From NCBI RefSeq assembly GCF_014058705.1, contig NZ_CP059692.1, forward strand, positions 563,001 to 627,000: a stretch of 64,000 nucleotides of DNA, written 5' to 3'. The DNA comes from Aureimonas mangrovi (lineage in GTDB: Bacteria; Pseudomonadota; Alphaproteobacteria; Rhizobiales; Rhizobiaceae). The notes under the pieces were generated by a model, which was not told the origin of the DNA, did no database searches, and saw nothing but the letters and a program-made list of their open reading frames with translations. The position numbers and the translations under genes were made by a program. This document shows positions 19,635 through 29,191 of the stretch, piece after piece. Numbering within the stretch: position 1 is the first letter of the stretch; every line of letters begins with the position of its first letter.

Positions 19635-20048
19635 ATGTCCCTGAAGATCCGCCTGGCGCGCGCCGGCTCCAAGAAGCGCCCCTACTACCACATCGTCATC
19701 GCCGACGCCCGCTCGCCGCGTGACGGCCGCTTCATCGAGCAGGTCGGCTCGTGGAACCCGATGCTGCCGAAGGACGCCGAGCGCGTGACGCTCAAGGACG
19801 AGCGCATCAAGCATTGGCTCGGCGAGGGCGCCCAGCCGACCGACCGCGTGCTGCGTTTCCTCGACAAGGCCGGCATCGCCAACCGCGCGGAGCGCTCCAA
19901 CCCGACGAAGGCGCTTCCCGGTAAGAAGGCGCAGGAGCGCGAGGCCGAGCGCAAGCAGCGCGAGGAGGACGCCAAGGAGGCGGCTGCTGCCGCCGCTGCC
20001 CAGGCGGAAGCTCCGGCCGCCGCCGAGGGCGAGGAAGCTTCGGCCTGA
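19635..20048 (+). CDS. rpsP: 30S ribosomal protein S16
   Basis: Small-subunit protein needed for 30S assembly. The first 85 residues match S16 ([20 protein letters not shown], then GSWNPM). The remaining 50 residues are an Ala/Glu/Lys-rich extension, typical of alphaproteobacteria and probably disordered. An AAGGAAG ribosome site precedes the ATG. It follows ffh by 88 bp and is followed by a terminator, so the classical rpsP-rimM-trmD operon is split here by a GGDEF gene. Confidence 0.98.
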   Translation: MSLKIRLARAGSKKRPYYHIVIADARSPRDGRFIEQVGSWNPMLPKDAERVTLKDERIKHWLGEGAQPTDRVLRFLDKAGIANRAERSNPTKALPGKKAQEREAERKQREEDAKEAAAAAAAQAEAPAAAEGEEASA

Positions 20049-20081
20049 CGCTGCGGCAGATCGCATAATCGACTTCGAGAG

Positions 20082-20110
20082 CGGCGCCTTCAGGCGCCGT
20101 TCGTCTTTTA
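20082..20110 (+). terminator. Rho-independent terminator after rpsP
   Basis: A 7-bp stem CGGCGCC / GGCGCCG closes the TTCA loop and is followed by a T-rich tract (TTCGTCTTTT). It lies 34 bp past the rpsP stop. Confidence 0.8.
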
Positions 20111-20155
20111 CAGACTATAGTCTCGATGATTCGAATCGAGGGGCGAGACGGCCGT

Positions 20156-21649
20156 ATGTCGAAACCGCATGCCGCAACCCAGGTCCTTGCGAAGGCGGAG
20201 ACGGACCTGTTCGAACTCGCACCGATCGCGCTGTGGCTGGAGGACTATTCCGACATCCGTGCGCTCTTCGACGAATGGCGCGCGGCGGGCGTCACCGACC
20301 TTCGCGCCCATCTGGCCGCCGACGCCTCGCGCGTTCACGCCTGTTCGAGGGCGATCCGCATCCTAGCGGTCAATTCCCGCACGCTCGAACTCTACGAGGC
20401 CGAGGACGAGGCGCAGCTGAGGGCCAATCTCGACCGCGTCTTCGCTGGCGAGATGCAGCAGACGCATGTCGAGGAACTGGTCCAGCTCTGGAGCGGGGCG
20501 ACGGGCTTCACCAGCCACGCCGTCAACCACACGCTGACCGGCCGGCGGCTCGACATCCAGCTCAAGGCGCGAATCCTGCCGGGCCATGAGGGCGACTGGG
20601 CCCGCGTCCTTCTTTCCACCGAGGACGTCAGCGAGCGCGAGGAGGCCCGCCGGCGCCTCGCGCGCTCTGACGCCTATGCGCGCGGCCTGTTCGAGCATTC
20701 GCCGATCTCGCTCTGGGTCGAGGATTTCTCGGCGATCAAGCGGCTGATCGAGGAGGTGCGCTCGCGCGGCGTCGAGGACTTCCGCACCTTCACCGACGTC
20801 CATCCCGACTTCGTTGCCCGCTGCATGAGCGAAATCCGCGTCATCGACGTCAACCGCCATACGCTGGACCTGTTCGCGGCACCGTCCAAGGCCGTGCTCC
20901 TGTCGCGGCTCGGCGAGGTTTTCCGCGACGGGATGGAGACCCATTTCCGCGAGCAACTCATCGACTTGTGGAATGGCAAGCTCTTCCAGAGCCGCGAGGT
21001 GATGAACTACACGCTGAACGGCGACGAGCTGCATGTCCACATGCAGTTCTCCGTGCTGCCGGGCAACGAGCACGACTGGTCCCTCGTGCAGGTGGCCCTC
21101 ACCGACATCACGGCCCGCAAGAAGGCCGAGGCCTATCTTGAATATCTCGGCAAGCATGACGTCCTGACCAAGATCTACAACCGCTCCTTCCATGCCGACG
21201 AGCTGAACCGGCTGGAGCGCAAGGGGCCGTGGCCGGTGACGGTGATCATCGCCGACCTCAACGGGCTGAAGGAGGTGAACGACGGCCTCGGCCACGCGGC
21301 GGGCGACGCGCTCTTGCGCCGGGCCGGCGAGGTCCTCAGCGAAGCGGTATCCAAGCCTTCCCACGCGGCGCGCATCGGTGGCGACGAATTCGCCATCCTG
21401 ATGCCGGCCAGCACGGAGGCCGACGGCGCGCTGCTCATCGAGGAGATCGAGAAGCTCGTCGCGGTCAACAATTCCTTCTATCCCGGCACGCCGCTCGTCT
21501 TCTCGCTGGGCGCGGCGACGGCCGAGCGCGGCGAGCGGCTGGAGGACACGGTGAAGGTTGCGGATGCGCGCATGTACGAGGCCAAGCGGCGCTACTATGC
21601 CGAGGAAGCACCCGAGCGGCGGCGCAGCTTCGGCGTGCCGCAGGCTTGA
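20156..21649 (+). CDS. Tandem-PAS diguanylate cyclase
   Basis: Predicted to make cyclic di-GMP. The 497 residues contain two similar PAS-type modules that look like an internal duplication (FELAPIALWLEDYSDI near 18, FEHSPISLWVEDFSAI near 180; each ends in an EDVSEREEARRR- or TDITARKKAEAY-like linker). A GGDEF domain follows, with an intact RIGGDEF active site near residue 408. The usual RxxD inhibitory site upstream of GGDEF is absent. No membrane segment is seen, so it is likely cytosolic. The ATG at 20156 has GAGGGGCGAG upstream; an ATG at 20126 would add 10 residues. It interrupts the rpsP-rimM order. Confidence 0.93.
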   Translation: MSKPHAATQVLAKAETDLFELAPIALWLEDYSDIRALFDEWRAAGVTDLRAHLAADASRVHACSRAIRILAVNSRTLELYEAEDEAQLRANLDRVFAGEMQQTHVEELVQLWSGATGFTSHAVNHTLTGRRLDIQLKARILPGHEGDWARVLLSTEDVSEREEARRRLARSDAYARGLFEHSPISLWVEDFSAIKRLIEEVRSRGVEDFRTFTDVHPDFVARCMSEIRVIDVNRHTLDLFAAPSKAVLLSRLGEVFRDGMETHFREQLIDLWNGKLFQSREVMNYTLNGDELHVHMQFSVLPGNEHDWSLVQVALTDITARKKAEAYLEYLGKHDVLTKIYNRSFHADELNRLERKGPWPVTVIIADLNGLKEVNDGLGHAAGDALLRRAGEVLSEAVSKPSHAARIGGDEFAILMPASTEADGALLIEEIEKLVAVNNSFYPGTPLVFSLGAATAERGERLEDTVKVADARMYEAKRRYYAEEAPERRRSFGVPQA

Positions 21650-21709
21650 CCGCACGCCCGGCCTGCGGCCAGAAGCAGCGGTTCCGATTTCTGCGACCCG
21701 AGATCCGCC

Positions 21710-22270
21710 TTGGCTGACAGCGCCCCGACCAACCCCGTCCTCCTCGCCACGATCGGCGGCGCCCACGGCATCCGCGGCGAGGTGCGCGTGCGCTCCTTCA
21801 CCGAGGACCCGGAGGAGATCGGGGCCTACGGGCCTCTCTTCGACGGCAAGGGCCGGCGCTTCACCGTCAAGAGCGCCCGCGCCCAGAAGAACGTCGTCGT
21901 GGTGCGGTTCGCCGAAGTGGGCGACCGCAACGCCGCCGAGGCGCTGAACGGCACCGAACTCTTCGTCGACCGCTCCGTGCTGCCGGCCGAGGGCGAGGAC
22001 GAGTTCTATCTTTCCGACCTCGTCGGGCTCGTGGCCCGCACCACCGGCGGCGCGGTGATCGGCGAGATCGTCGCCTTCCACGATTTCGGCGCCGGTGACA
22101 TCCTCGAGATCGCGCCCGAGGGCGGCGCGAGCACGATGATTCCGTTCACCAAGGAAGCGGTGCCGGAGATCGACCTCGACCTCGGCTTCATCCTGGTCGA
22201 GCCGGTCGCGGCTGGGCTGGAGGGCGCGGTCGAAGTCCGGGAAGGCGACGGAGAGGGAGAAGACGCATGA
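21710..22270 (+). CDS. rimM: Ribosome maturation factor RimM
   Basis: Binds S19 and assists 16S rRNA processing and 30S head assembly. The 186 residues have the N-terminal RimM beta-barrel ([21 protein letters not shown]) and the C-terminal PRC-barrel ([11 protein letters not shown] and [19 protein letters not shown]). Translation apparently begins at a TTG, because no ATG or GTG is available just before the conserved domain. The stop overlaps the next start (ATGA). It works with the adjacent trmD product in translation-apparatus maturation. Confidence 0.96.
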   Translation: MADSAPTNPVLLATIGGAHGIRGEVRVRSFTEDPEEIGAYGPLFDGKGRRFTVKSARAQKNVVVVRFAEVGDRNAAEALNGTELFVDRSVLPAEGEDEFYLSDLVGLVARTTGGAVIGEIVAFHDFGAGDILEIAPEGGASTMIPFTKEAVPEIDLDLGFILVEPVAAGLEGAVEVREGDGEGEDA

Positions 22271-22569
22271 TCGTCGTCGCGGGCTATCTGAGGTTTTCGC
22301 CCGAGACGCTGGATTCCCTGCGTCCGCTTGCCCGCGAGACGGTGGAGATGACGCGCGCCGAAGCGGGCTGCATCGTCTACGCCTTCAGCGAGGACATGGC
22401 CGAGCCGGGGCTCCTGCGCATCTACGAGGAATGGCAAAGCGCCGCGCATCTCGACGCGCACGGGCAGACGCCGCACATCGCGGCCTGGCGCGCCGCGCTC
22501 GCCGAGGTCGAGATCATCGATCGCGAGCTGAAGCGCGTTGCCGTCGACGGCTTCTCGCCCTTCGCCTGA
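22267..22569 (+). CDS. Antibiotic biosynthesis monooxygenase (ABM/YgiN-like) domain protein
   Basis: A 100-residue single-domain protein of the dimeric alpha/beta barrel type. The ABM signature is visible in [17 protein letters not shown], then [16 protein letters not shown]. YgiN-type homologs act on quinols, but the substrate here is unknown. It overlaps rimM by 4 bp and trmD by 1 bp, so it is translated as part of that operon. It is not a standard member of the rimM-trmD unit elsewhere. Confidence 0.9.
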   Translation: MIVVAGYLRFSPETLDSLRPLARETVEMTRAEAGCIVYAFSEDMAEPGLLRIYEEWQSAAHLDAHGQTPHIAAWRAALAEVEIIDRELKRVAVDGFSPFA

Positions 22570-23255
22570 TGCCGTTCCGCGCTTCCCTCGTGACGCTCTA
22601 CCCGGAGATGTTTCCCGGACCTCTCGGCGTCTCGCTCGCCGGCAAGGCGCTGGCGCGGGGCGACTGGTCTCTCGACACGACCCACATCCGCGAGTTCGGC
22701 GAGGGCAGGCATCGCATGGTGGACGACACGCCGTCCGGCGGTTCGGCCGGCATGGTGCTGCGCGCCGACGTCCTGGCGCGCGCCATCGACGCGGCGTCCC
22801 CCGAGGGCGACACGCGACCGCGGCTCCTGATGAGCCCGCGCGGGCGCCCGCTCGATCAGCGCCTCGTGCGCGAACTGGCGGCCGGCGAGGGCGCCGTGAT
22901 CGTCTGCGGGCGCTTCGAGGGCGTCGACGAGCGGGTGATCGAGGGGCGCGGGCTGACCGAGGTCTCGATCGGCGACTATGTGCTCTCCGGCGGCGAGATG
23001 GCGGCGCTGGTGCTTCTCGACGCGGTGGTGCGGCTCCTGCCTGGCGTGATGGGCAACGCCGCCTCCGGCGAGACGGAGAGCTTCGAGGGCGGGCTCCTGG
23101 AACACCCGCACTACACGCGGCCCGCCGTTTGGGAGGGACGCGAGATCCCGGCGGTTCTCTCCTCCGGCGATCATGGCGCGGTGGAGCGCTGGCGCCGCGA
23201 TCAGGCCGAGCGGCTCACCGCCGAGCGCCGTCCCGATCTTCTGCGCCGCCGCTGA
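22569..23255 (+). CDS. trmD: tRNA (guanine-N1)-methyltransferase TrmD
   Basis: Methylates G37 of tRNAs with G36, preventing +1 frameshifts. The 228-residue SPOUT-fold protein has [14 protein letters not shown], the trefoil-knot AdoMet site [14 protein letters not shown] and [16 protein letters not shown]. The ATG overlaps the previous stop (TGATG). Its last 41 bp overlap the end of the convergent EamA transporter gene, an unusual tail-to-tail overlap. Rather short compared with family members of about 230-255 residues, but complete. Confidence 0.97.
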   Translation: MPFRASLVTLYPEMFPGPLGVSLAGKALARGDWSLDTTHIREFGEGRHRMVDDTPSGGSAGMVLRADVLARAIDAASPEGDTRPRLLMSPRGRPLDQRLVRELAAGEGAVIVCGRFEGVDERVIEGRGLTEVSIGDYVLSGGEMAALVLLDAVVRLLPGVMGNAASGETESFEGGLLEHPHYTRPAVWEGREIPAVLSSGDHGAVERWRRDQAERLTAERRPDLLRRR

Positions 23256-24150
23256 CGGATTTTCTGCGCGGCGTCCAGATCGAGACGAGGCGCCTTTCGC
23301 GCGGCATGCGCACCTTCTCGCGCAGCCATGTGAGGAGGCCGGCGAAAATGATGATCGCGATGCCCACGAAGGACAGGGCGTCCACCGGCTGGTCGAAGAC
23401 GAAATAGGTGAAGGCGACGGCCCACAGCATCTGCGAGTATTGCGGCGGGGCGACCTGGCTCGCTTTGGCGCGGCCGGCGGCGATCATCAGCGTGGCCTGC
23501 GCGACGGCAGCCAGAAGGCCGTAGGACAGGAGCCACATGACCTGCCGCCCGTCCGGCATGGTGAAGGTCGGCGCCATCAGCGCGCCGTTGATGAGAAACG
23601 GGCCGACGAGCCCGGCGCCGAAGAGCGAGATGCGCTTCTCGCGCGTGCCGAGATACCGGTAGATCACCACGGAGACGGCGGCGGCGAGCCCGGCGAAGAT
23701 CGCCGCGACATGGCCGATGTCGAGGACGCGGAAGCCGGGCCGCAGGACGACGAGGACGCCGACGAAGCCGAGGACGACGGCCGCCCAGCGCCAGGGACCG
23801 ACCTCCTCCTTCAGGAACACCACCGACAGGATGGTGACGAAGAGCGGCATCAGGAAGATCAGCGCGAAGGCTTCGGGCATGGGCAGGCGCGTGAAGGCGA
23901 CGACGCTTGTCAGCATGCCGACCGTCATCATGACGCCGCGGGTGATCCAGAGCGGCCAGCTCACGGTGGAAAAGATGTCGGAAAGCTTCTCGCCGCGCGC
24001 GGCGACGACCGGCAGGAGCAGGAAGCCGAGGAGCGAGCCGGTGAAGGCGACCTGCGCGGAGGGGATCGTGCCGTAGAGCAGCTTGATCGAGGCGTCCGAC
24101 ATCGCGAACAGGCCGTAGGCGACGAAGGCGAGGAAGACGCCGTTGGTCAT
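23215..24150 (-). CDS. EamA-family (DMT) transporter
   Basis: A 311-residue drug/metabolite transporter with ten hydrophobic segments in two EamA repeats (first beginning [20 protein letters not shown], second around [20 protein letters not shown]). The substrate is unknown. The 30-residue cytoplasmic tail is strongly basic, and its coding end overlaps trmD by 41 bp on the opposite strand. It is not obviously linked with its plus-strand neighbours and was probably inserted into the trmD-rplS interval. Confidence 0.92.
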   Translation of the reverse strand: MTNGVFLAFVAYGLFAMSDASIKLLYGTIPSAQVAFTGSLLGFLLLPVVAARGEKLSDIFSTVSWPLWITRGVMMTVGMLTSVVAFTRLPMPEAFALIFLMPLFVTILSVVFLKEEVGPWRWAAVVLGFVGVLVVLRPGFRVLDIGHVAAIFAGLAAAVSVVIYRYLGTREKRISLFGAGLVGPFLINGALMAPTFTMPDGRQVMWLLSYGLLAAVAQATLMIAAGRAKASQVAPPQYSQMLWAVAFTYFVFDQPVDALSFVGIAIIIFAGLLTWLREKVRMPRERRLVSIWTPRRKSVSGGAEDRDGARR

Positions 24151-24416
24151 GGTTGGAGCCTTTCGGGCTGATCCGGAACCGCTCTGCGTCCCGTCCATCC
24201 GGTTTGCGGCCGTCGGTTGCCCGCGAGCGTCGGCTTGCTCGGCCGTAGTCCCGCTGCAATCATCGCAACCCTCATCGCGGATCGGCCTGAACGGCTCCCG
24301 TCGCCGCTGGATGTTTCGGACGATGACTGCCCGAAGCCCCCGCCGCCCGCAAGCTGCCGGATCGCATGGCGGCCCTGCGCCCGCCGCCAGGCTGCAGCCG
24401 GGATCGGCGGACGGGT

Positions 24417-25175
24417 CTACATACTGATAAAATAGTAGGCCGAGAGCAGAAGCCCGATGACGACGACGAGGGCGCGCACATAGGCCTGTGGCACGCGCTT
24501 GGCGATCCACACGCCGCCGTAGCCGCCGAGCGCGACGCCAGGCATCGCCGAAAGGGCGTAGGTCCAGGCCACGATGCCGCCGGAGACGAAGACGAGGATG
24601 GCCACGAGCGAGATGACGTTGGAGAGGAGGTTCTTGATCGAGTTCAGCCTGTGGTACTCGCCGCGGACGGTCAGCCCGAGGGTGGCGAGCATGATGATGC
24701 CCATGCCCGCCTGGAAGAAGCCGCCGTAGATCGCGGTGAAGAACTGGACGACCGGGCTCTTCCAGTCCGCCCCGGAGGAGGGCGTGGCGTCCTGCGGTCG
24801 GGGGGCGGGCTTCAGATAGGGGCCCGCGGCAAAGACCGCCGTGGCCGCCAGCAGGAGCCACGGGACGAGAACTCTGAACTGCGCGTTGTCGAGCGACACG
24901 AGAATGAAGGCGCCGGCAGCGGCGCCGAACATCGAGACGAGCGCGAGGACGAGGGCGCTGCGCCAGATCTTCTTCAGATCGCTCCAGTAGGCGAGCGTCG
25001 AGGTGACGTAGCCGGGGAACTGCGATACCGCCGAACTCGCCGAGGCCGAGATCGGCGGCAGGCCGGCCAGCGTGTAGGCCCCGAAGGTGAGGAAAGTGCC
25101 TCCGCCCGCGATGGCGTTGATCGCACCCGCCAAAAGGCCGGCAACGAACAGAAATGCGATCGTCAATACATCCAT
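24417..25175 (-). CDS. TSUP (TauE/SafE) family membrane permease
   Basis: A 252-residue permease of the sulfite/organosulfonate exporter superfamily. The defining N-terminal repeat is clear in AGAINAIAGGGTFLTFGAYTLAGL, and the second-half signature is FQAGMGIIMLATLG. About eight membrane segments are present. The substrate cannot be assigned (sulfite, sulfoacetate and others occur in the family). It is monocistronic, and a 266-bp featureless spacer separates it from the EamA gene downstream. Confidence 0.92.
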   Translation of the reverse strand: MDVLTIAFLFVAGLLAGAINAIAGGGTFLTFGAYTLAGLPPISASASSAVSQFPGYVTSTLAYWSDLKKIWRSALVLALVSMFGAAAGAFILVSLDNAQFRVLVPWLLLAATAVFAAGPYLKPAPRPQDATPSSGADWKSPVVQFFTAIYGGFFQAGMGIIMLATLGLTVRGEYHRLNSIKNLLSNVISLVAILVFVSGGIVAWTYALSAMPGVALGGYGGVWIAKRVPQAYVRALVVVIGLLLSAYYFISM

Positions 25176-25412
25176 CGACAGGCTCGGCTCCCTCGGGCGA
25201 AGCGTGCGAGCCGCCCTCTCCACCGCGGGATTATCGCGCGCCCGCCATGCGGGCAACCTCGGGCGGCGGCGATTTCGACCGAGAGGCGGCCGCTCTCGAC
25301 AAATGCCGACGGCGCGTGTAAGAGCGCGCGTCCCTCCTCGACAAAAACTTGACCGTCCCCGAACGGCCATGACCGGCAGAGCCGGCATGAAACCAAGATT
25401 GAGGCCAGTGCC

Positions 25413-25880
25413 ATGAACATCATCGCAGAGCTCGAAGCCGCCGAAGCGCAGCGCATCGAATCCATCCGCACCATCCCGACCTTTTCGCCCGGCGACACGC
25501 TGCGCGTGAACGTGCGCGTCACCGAAGGCACGCGCACCCGCGTCCAGGCCTATGAGGGCGTATGCATCGCGCGCTCGGGCGGTGGGCTCCAGGAGAACTT
25601 CACGGTCCGCAAAATCTCCTACGGCGAGGGTGTGGAGCGCGTCTTCCCGATGTACTCGCCGATGGTCGAGAGCGTCGAGATCGTGCGTCGCGGCCGGGTG
25701 CGCCGCGCCAAGCTCTATTACCTGCGCGATCGTCGCGGCAAGTCGGCCCGTATCGTCGAGGCCACCAACGCCCGCGCCCGCAAGCTGAACGACGATGCGC
25801 GCGTCGTCGCCGCCGAGGAGCGCGCCAAGGCGCAGGCCGAGAAGCAGGCCGCCAAGGAAGCCAAGGACGCCGCCGAGTAA
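25413..25880 (+). CDS. rplS: 50S ribosomal protein L19
   Basis: Large-subunit protein at the 30S-50S interface. The 155 residues show the family core ([20 protein letters not shown], then YEGVCIARS and [19 protein letters not shown]). The C-terminal 40 residues are an Ala/Lys/Glu-rich extension. It is normally the last gene of rpsP-rimM-trmD-rplS; here two minus-strand transporter genes separate it from trmD. A strong terminator follows. Confidence 0.98.
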   Translation: MNIIAELEAAEAQRIESIRTIPTFSPGDTLRVNVRVTEGTRTRVQAYEGVCIARSGGGLQENFTVRKISYGEGVERVFPMYSPMVESVEIVRRGRVRRAKLYYLRDRRGKSARIVEATNARARKLNDDARVVAAEERAKAQAEKQAAKEAKDAAE

Positions 25881-25933
25881 GCTCGGCCGGACGTTCGGCG
25901 CTGGGTCTTTCGCCCGCGCCTGCGAAGTTCCTG

Positions 25934-25964
25934 ATGGCGGCCCGGCGGGCCGCCATTTTCGTTT
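25934..25964 (+). terminator. Rho-independent terminator after rplS
   Basis: A 10-bp stem, ATGGCGGCCC with GGGCCGCCAT, closes a GGC loop and is followed by TTTTCGTTT. It lies 54 bp past the rplS stop and is the strongest intrinsic terminator in this part of the window. Confidence 0.85.
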
Positions 25965-25989
25965 GCCGGGTTCATGCGGCGGCCATGCG

Positions 25990-26112
25990 ATGACAGGGAA
26001 CGACACGACGATCCGCGCCCTGTGCGCTAACGACCTCGCGGCCTGTCGCCGGCTGCGCGTCGACATCTGCCCGTTGAGGCCGGGCGAGCAGGGTGCTAGT
26101 TTGGAACGATGA
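25990..26112 (+). pseudogene. Possible GNAT acetyltransferase N-terminal remnant
   Basis: A 40-residue frame with TTIRALCANDLAACRRLRVD, which resembles the first strand and helix of many GNAT proteins (IRxLxxxDLxACxxLR). It then stops with no acetyl-CoA motif. Its stop overlaps the start of the next small frame. Interpreted as a decayed or truncated gene; it could also be chance. Confidence 0.3.
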
Positions 26113-26231
26113 TGATCTGCGCGCGCTCTTCCATGCGGCTGCCGACGACGCTGGGCTTCTCCCCGCTCGACGATCGCTTCCGCATGCCGGGCCGGTTCTT
26201 CTACCGGCGCCTGACGGCCCCCGGCCTCTGA
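26109..26231 (+). CDS. Hypothetical 40-residue ORF upstream of leuC
   Basis: A frame starting ATGATG, overlapping the preceding frame (ATGA), with TTGGAACG just upstream. The product MMICARSSMRLPTTLGFSPL... ends RRLTAPGL. I recognise no family. It could be a leader ORF for leuC or part of the same decayed locus. Evidence for translation is only the overlap. Confidence 0.25.
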   Translation: MMICARSSMRLPTTLGFSPLDDRFRMPGRFFYRRLTAPGL

Positions 26232-26335
26232 AGCGCATTGCCGGCCGCGAGCCGGCCTTCTCGCCTTCTGCAGACAATCAATGAGGCTATGCCGCAGCGC
26301 CGGATGCGCGCGCAACGCCTCGGGAGAAACGACAG

Positions 26336-27745
26336 ATGACCGCTGCACCCCGCACCCTCTATGACAAGATCTGGGACGACCACCTCATCGGCACCGTCGA
26401 CGGCGGCGCCGGTCTTCTCTACGTGGACCGCCATCTCGTCCACGAGGTGACGAGCCCGCAGGCGTTCGAGGGCCTGCGCATGGCCGGGCGGCGTGTGCGC
26501 AGCCCCGAGCGTACGCTCGCCGTCGTCGATCACAACGTAACGACCGCCGACCGCAGCCAGGGCATCAAGGACGAGGAAAGCCGCATTCAGGTCGAGGCGC
26601 TGGCCAGGAACGCGGCCGAGTTCGGCGTCGAGTACTATAACGAGCTCGACCGCCGGCAGGGAATCGTCCACATCATCGGGCCCGAGCAGGGCTTCACGCT
26701 GCCGGGCATGACGATCGTGTGCGGGGATTCGCACACCTCGACACACGGCGCCTTCGGCGCGCTCGCCCACGGCATCGGCACATCGGAAGTCGAGCATGTG
26801 CTGGCCACGCAGACGCTGATCCAGCAGAAGGCGAAGAACATGCTGGTGCGCGTCGACGGGCAGTTGCCCGAGGGCGTAACGTCGAAGGACATCATCCTTG
26901 CCATTATCGGCAAGATCGGCACGGCCGGCGGCACGGGCCACGTCATCGAATATGCCGGCGAGGCGATCCGCGCCCTTTCCATGGAAGGGCGGATGACGAT
27001 CTGCAACATGTCGATCGAGGGCGGGGCCCGCGCGGGCCTCATCGCGCCGGACGAAACGACCTTCCGCTATATCGAGGGCCGCCCGCGCGCGCCGAAGGGT
27101 GCGGCCTTCGAGGCGGCGGTCTCCTACTGGAAGACGCTGCACTCGGACGAGGGCGCCCATTACGACAAGGTCGTCGTGCTGGACGCCGCCAATCTGCCGC
27201 CGATCGTCTCGTGGGGCTCGTCGCCCGAGGATGTCGTCTCGATCGAGGGCGTCGTTCCAGATCCGGCCGAGATCGCCGATGAGGCCAAGCGCGCCTCCAA
27301 GAAGCGCGCGCTCGAATATATGGGCCTGACGCCCGGGACGAAGATGACCGACATCCCGGTCGACCGTATCTTCATCGGCTCCTGCACCAACGGGCGCATC
27401 GAGGATCTGCGTGAAGTCGCCAAGGTGGTCGAGGGTCGCAAGGTGGCGGACGGCGTCTCGGCAATGATCGTGCCGGGGTCGGGGCTCGTGAAGGCTCAGG
27501 CCGAGGAAGAGGGACTGGACGCGATCTTCCGGGCCGCCGGCTTCGACTGGCGCGAGCCAGGCTGCTCCATGTGCCTTGGCATGAACGAGGATCGCCTGAA
27601 GCCGCACGAGCGATGCGCCTCGACCTCGAACCGCAATTTCGAGGGCCGGCAGGGCTTCAAGGGCCGCACGCATCTCGTCTCGCCGGCGATGGCGGCGGCC
27701 GCGGCCATCGCGGGCCGTTTCGTCGACATTCGCGACTGGCGGTAA
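26336..27745 (+). CDS. leuC: 3-isopropylmalate dehydratase large subunit
   Basis: Isomerises 2- to 3-isopropylmalate in leucine synthesis with the LeuD subunit, whose gene is not in this window. In 469 residues the [4Fe-4S] ligands are Cys about 348 in GSCTNGR and the pair CSMC about 410-413. The family start DKIWDDHLI and the substrate segment [12 protein letters not shown] are present. An ATG with GGGAGAAA upstream is used. It converges with a GGDEF gene with only 20 bp between the stops. Confidence 0.98.
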   Translation: MTAAPRTLYDKIWDDHLIGTVDGGAGLLYVDRHLVHEVTSPQAFEGLRMAGRRVRSPERTLAVVDHNVTTADRSQGIKDEESRIQVEALARNAAEFGVEYYNELDRRQGIVHIIGPEQGFTLPGMTIVCGDSHTSTHGAFGALAHGIGTSEVEHVLATQTLIQQKAKNMLVRVDGQLPEGVTSKDIILAIIGKIGTAGGTGHVIEYAGEAIRALSMEGRMTICNMSIEGGARAGLIAPDETTFRYIEGRPRAPKGAAFEAAVSYWKTLHSDEGAHYDKVVVLDAANLPPIVSWGSSPEDVVSIEGVVPDPAEIADEAKRASKKRALEYMGLTPGTKMTDIPVDRIFIGSCTNGRIEDLREVAKVVEGRKVADGVSAMIVPGSGLVKAQAEEEGLDAIFRAAGFDWREPGCSMCLGMNEDRLKPHERCASTSNRNFEGRQGFKGRTHLVSPAMAAAAAIAGRFVDIRDWR

Positions 27746-27765
27746 CGCCGGCGCGCGAAAGCCGC

Positions 27766-28986
27766 TCAGGCGACGGCGAGCTTGGGAGCCGGACGACGAA
27801 GCCCGCCCGGATGGCCGATGCCGACGAGGTCCGGCAACACGATCTCCGAATCGGACGAGCACCAGCAGACCTGATCGCGGCCGCTGCTTTTGGCGAGGTA
27901 GAGAAGGCGGTCCGCCCTGAGGCTCGCCATCTCGAAGGTCTCGATGGGGCCGATGTCGGTCAGGCCGAAGCTGGCCGTGATGCGCGCGTCGGCCATCGTG
28001 CCGGGCCAGGCCATCGCGGCAAAGGAAGTGCGCAGCGCCTCGGCCGTCTGACGCGCCTCGCGCAGGCTCGTGCCGGCGAGGAAGACGGTGAATTCCTCGC
28101 CGCCGATGCGCCCGACGCAGCCGCGCTGCCGTGTGACGCTGAGAAGAAGCGTCGCCATCGCGCAGATCACGGCGTCACCGGCGGCATGGCCATAGTCGTC
28201 GTTCACCGTCTTGAAATGGTCGAGATCGACGGCCAGCACACAGCTCGGGATACCTTTCGGGCTGGCGGACTGCAGCCTCGCCACCTCCTCCTCGAAGCCG
28301 CGCCGGTTCAGCGCGCCGCTCAGTGCGTCGGTGGAGGCGGCGTGGCGCAACGCCTCTATCATGTCGCGACCGATCGCCATCAGTAGGACGATGGCGAAAA
28401 GGACGCCAGCCGTCGCGCCGCTCGCCTGAAGGGCGAAGCCCCAGACGGAATAGGCCCAACCCTCGATCGTGAGCGTCGGATCTGGGTAGAGAATGAGCGC
28501 GGCGGACTGCGCGACCAGAATGAGGGCGAACAGGATCGTCAGCCAGAAGAGTGTCTGGTCGGGCAGGTGCCGCAAGCGGCGCTTCATCGAGCGGGCGGCC
28601 GCAAGGAGAAGAAGCGCAACGCCGGTCTGCACCGCGACGAGTTCGGCTTCGATATGGCCGAAGCCTGCGACGGCGATCGTCGCGATCGTCAGGCTGCCCG
28701 CAATGACGCACAGGATGAAACCGCGATGGGCGGGCGTGCCCGAGCGATGGCCGGAGCCCATGCAGAAGGCAGCGAAGGCGCCGAGGAACAGCGCGTCCTC
28801 GAAGAGCGGCTTGAGAGCCGCCTGGGGTCCGGTGGGCAGGATCGTGATGCCGAAGGCTACCGCCGCGAGACCGAAGGCCGCGGCCCACCAGTAGGAGCCG
28901 ACCCCTTGTGTGCGAAGCAGCGCGAAGGCGCCCGAGAATGTCGCCAGCGCGAGAGGCACCACCCAGGCGAACGTCTCGGCGCTCAT
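27766..28986 (-). CDS. Membrane-associated diguanylate cyclase (GGDEF)
   Basis: Predicted cyclic di-GMP synthase. The first 200 of 406 residues form about six to seven membrane segments (from WVVPLALATFSGAFAL to LFAIVLLMAIGRDMIE). A GGDEF domain with the active variant RIGGEEF near residue 294 and the metal site VDLDHFKTVNDDYGHAAGD follows. No RxxD inhibitory site precedes the motif, so product inhibition may be absent. The ATG at 28986 has a GGAG ribosome site. The transmembrane sensor part is not a recognised named domain. Confidence 0.93.
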   Translation of the reverse strand: MSAETFAWVVPLALATFSGAFALLRTQGVGSYWWAAAFGLAAVAFGITILPTGPQAALKPLFEDALFLGAFAAFCMGSGHRSGTPAHRGFILCVIAGSLTIATIAVAGFGHIEAELVAVQTGVALLLLAAARSMKRRLRHLPDQTLFWLTILFALILVAQSAALILYPDPTLTIEGWAYSVWGFALQASGATAGVLFAIVLLMAIGRDMIEALRHAASTDALSGALNRRGFEEEVARLQSASPKGIPSCVLAVDLDHFKTVNDDYGHAAGDAVICAMATLLLSVTRQRGCVGRIGGEEFTVFLAGTSLREARQTAEALRTSFAAMAWPGTMADARITASFGLTDIGPIETFEMASLRADRLLYLAKSSGRDQVCWCSSDSEIVLPDLVGIGHPGGLRRPAPKLAVA

Positions 28987-29191
28987 AATCTCCGTCCTCG
29001 TCGGCGGCTTCGGCCGCCCGTTGCACCTAAGGAGCTTGTGCGGTTTTCCGCGGCGCTCTGCCCATACGTAATAATTCTTGCATTCGATATCTCTTTTCCC
29101 GGTTAATTCAACCAGGAGGAGTGTCGAGGCTGGTGTTTCTGGAGCTTCCAACCGCTTGACCGGCGCCGCCCTTGCAGGTCATCTGCCCCGC

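Larger units (their letters stand above)
25881..26335. other. Intergenic region rplS-leuC
   Basis: 455 bp holding the rplS terminator and, after it, two overlapping 40-codon reading frames that may be relics of a lost gene (annotated separately). No leucine-rich leader peptide with a classical attenuator upstream of leuC was seen. Confidence 0.4.

Noticed and set aside
17573-19672. A 699-codon open frame opposite ffh
   Set aside because: Shadow of ffh and rpsP; no recognisable domain.
24417-26348. A long minus-strand frame extending the TauE permease by nearly 400 codons
   Set aside because: The added part crosses the antisense of rplS. The permease family starts at the ATG at 25175.
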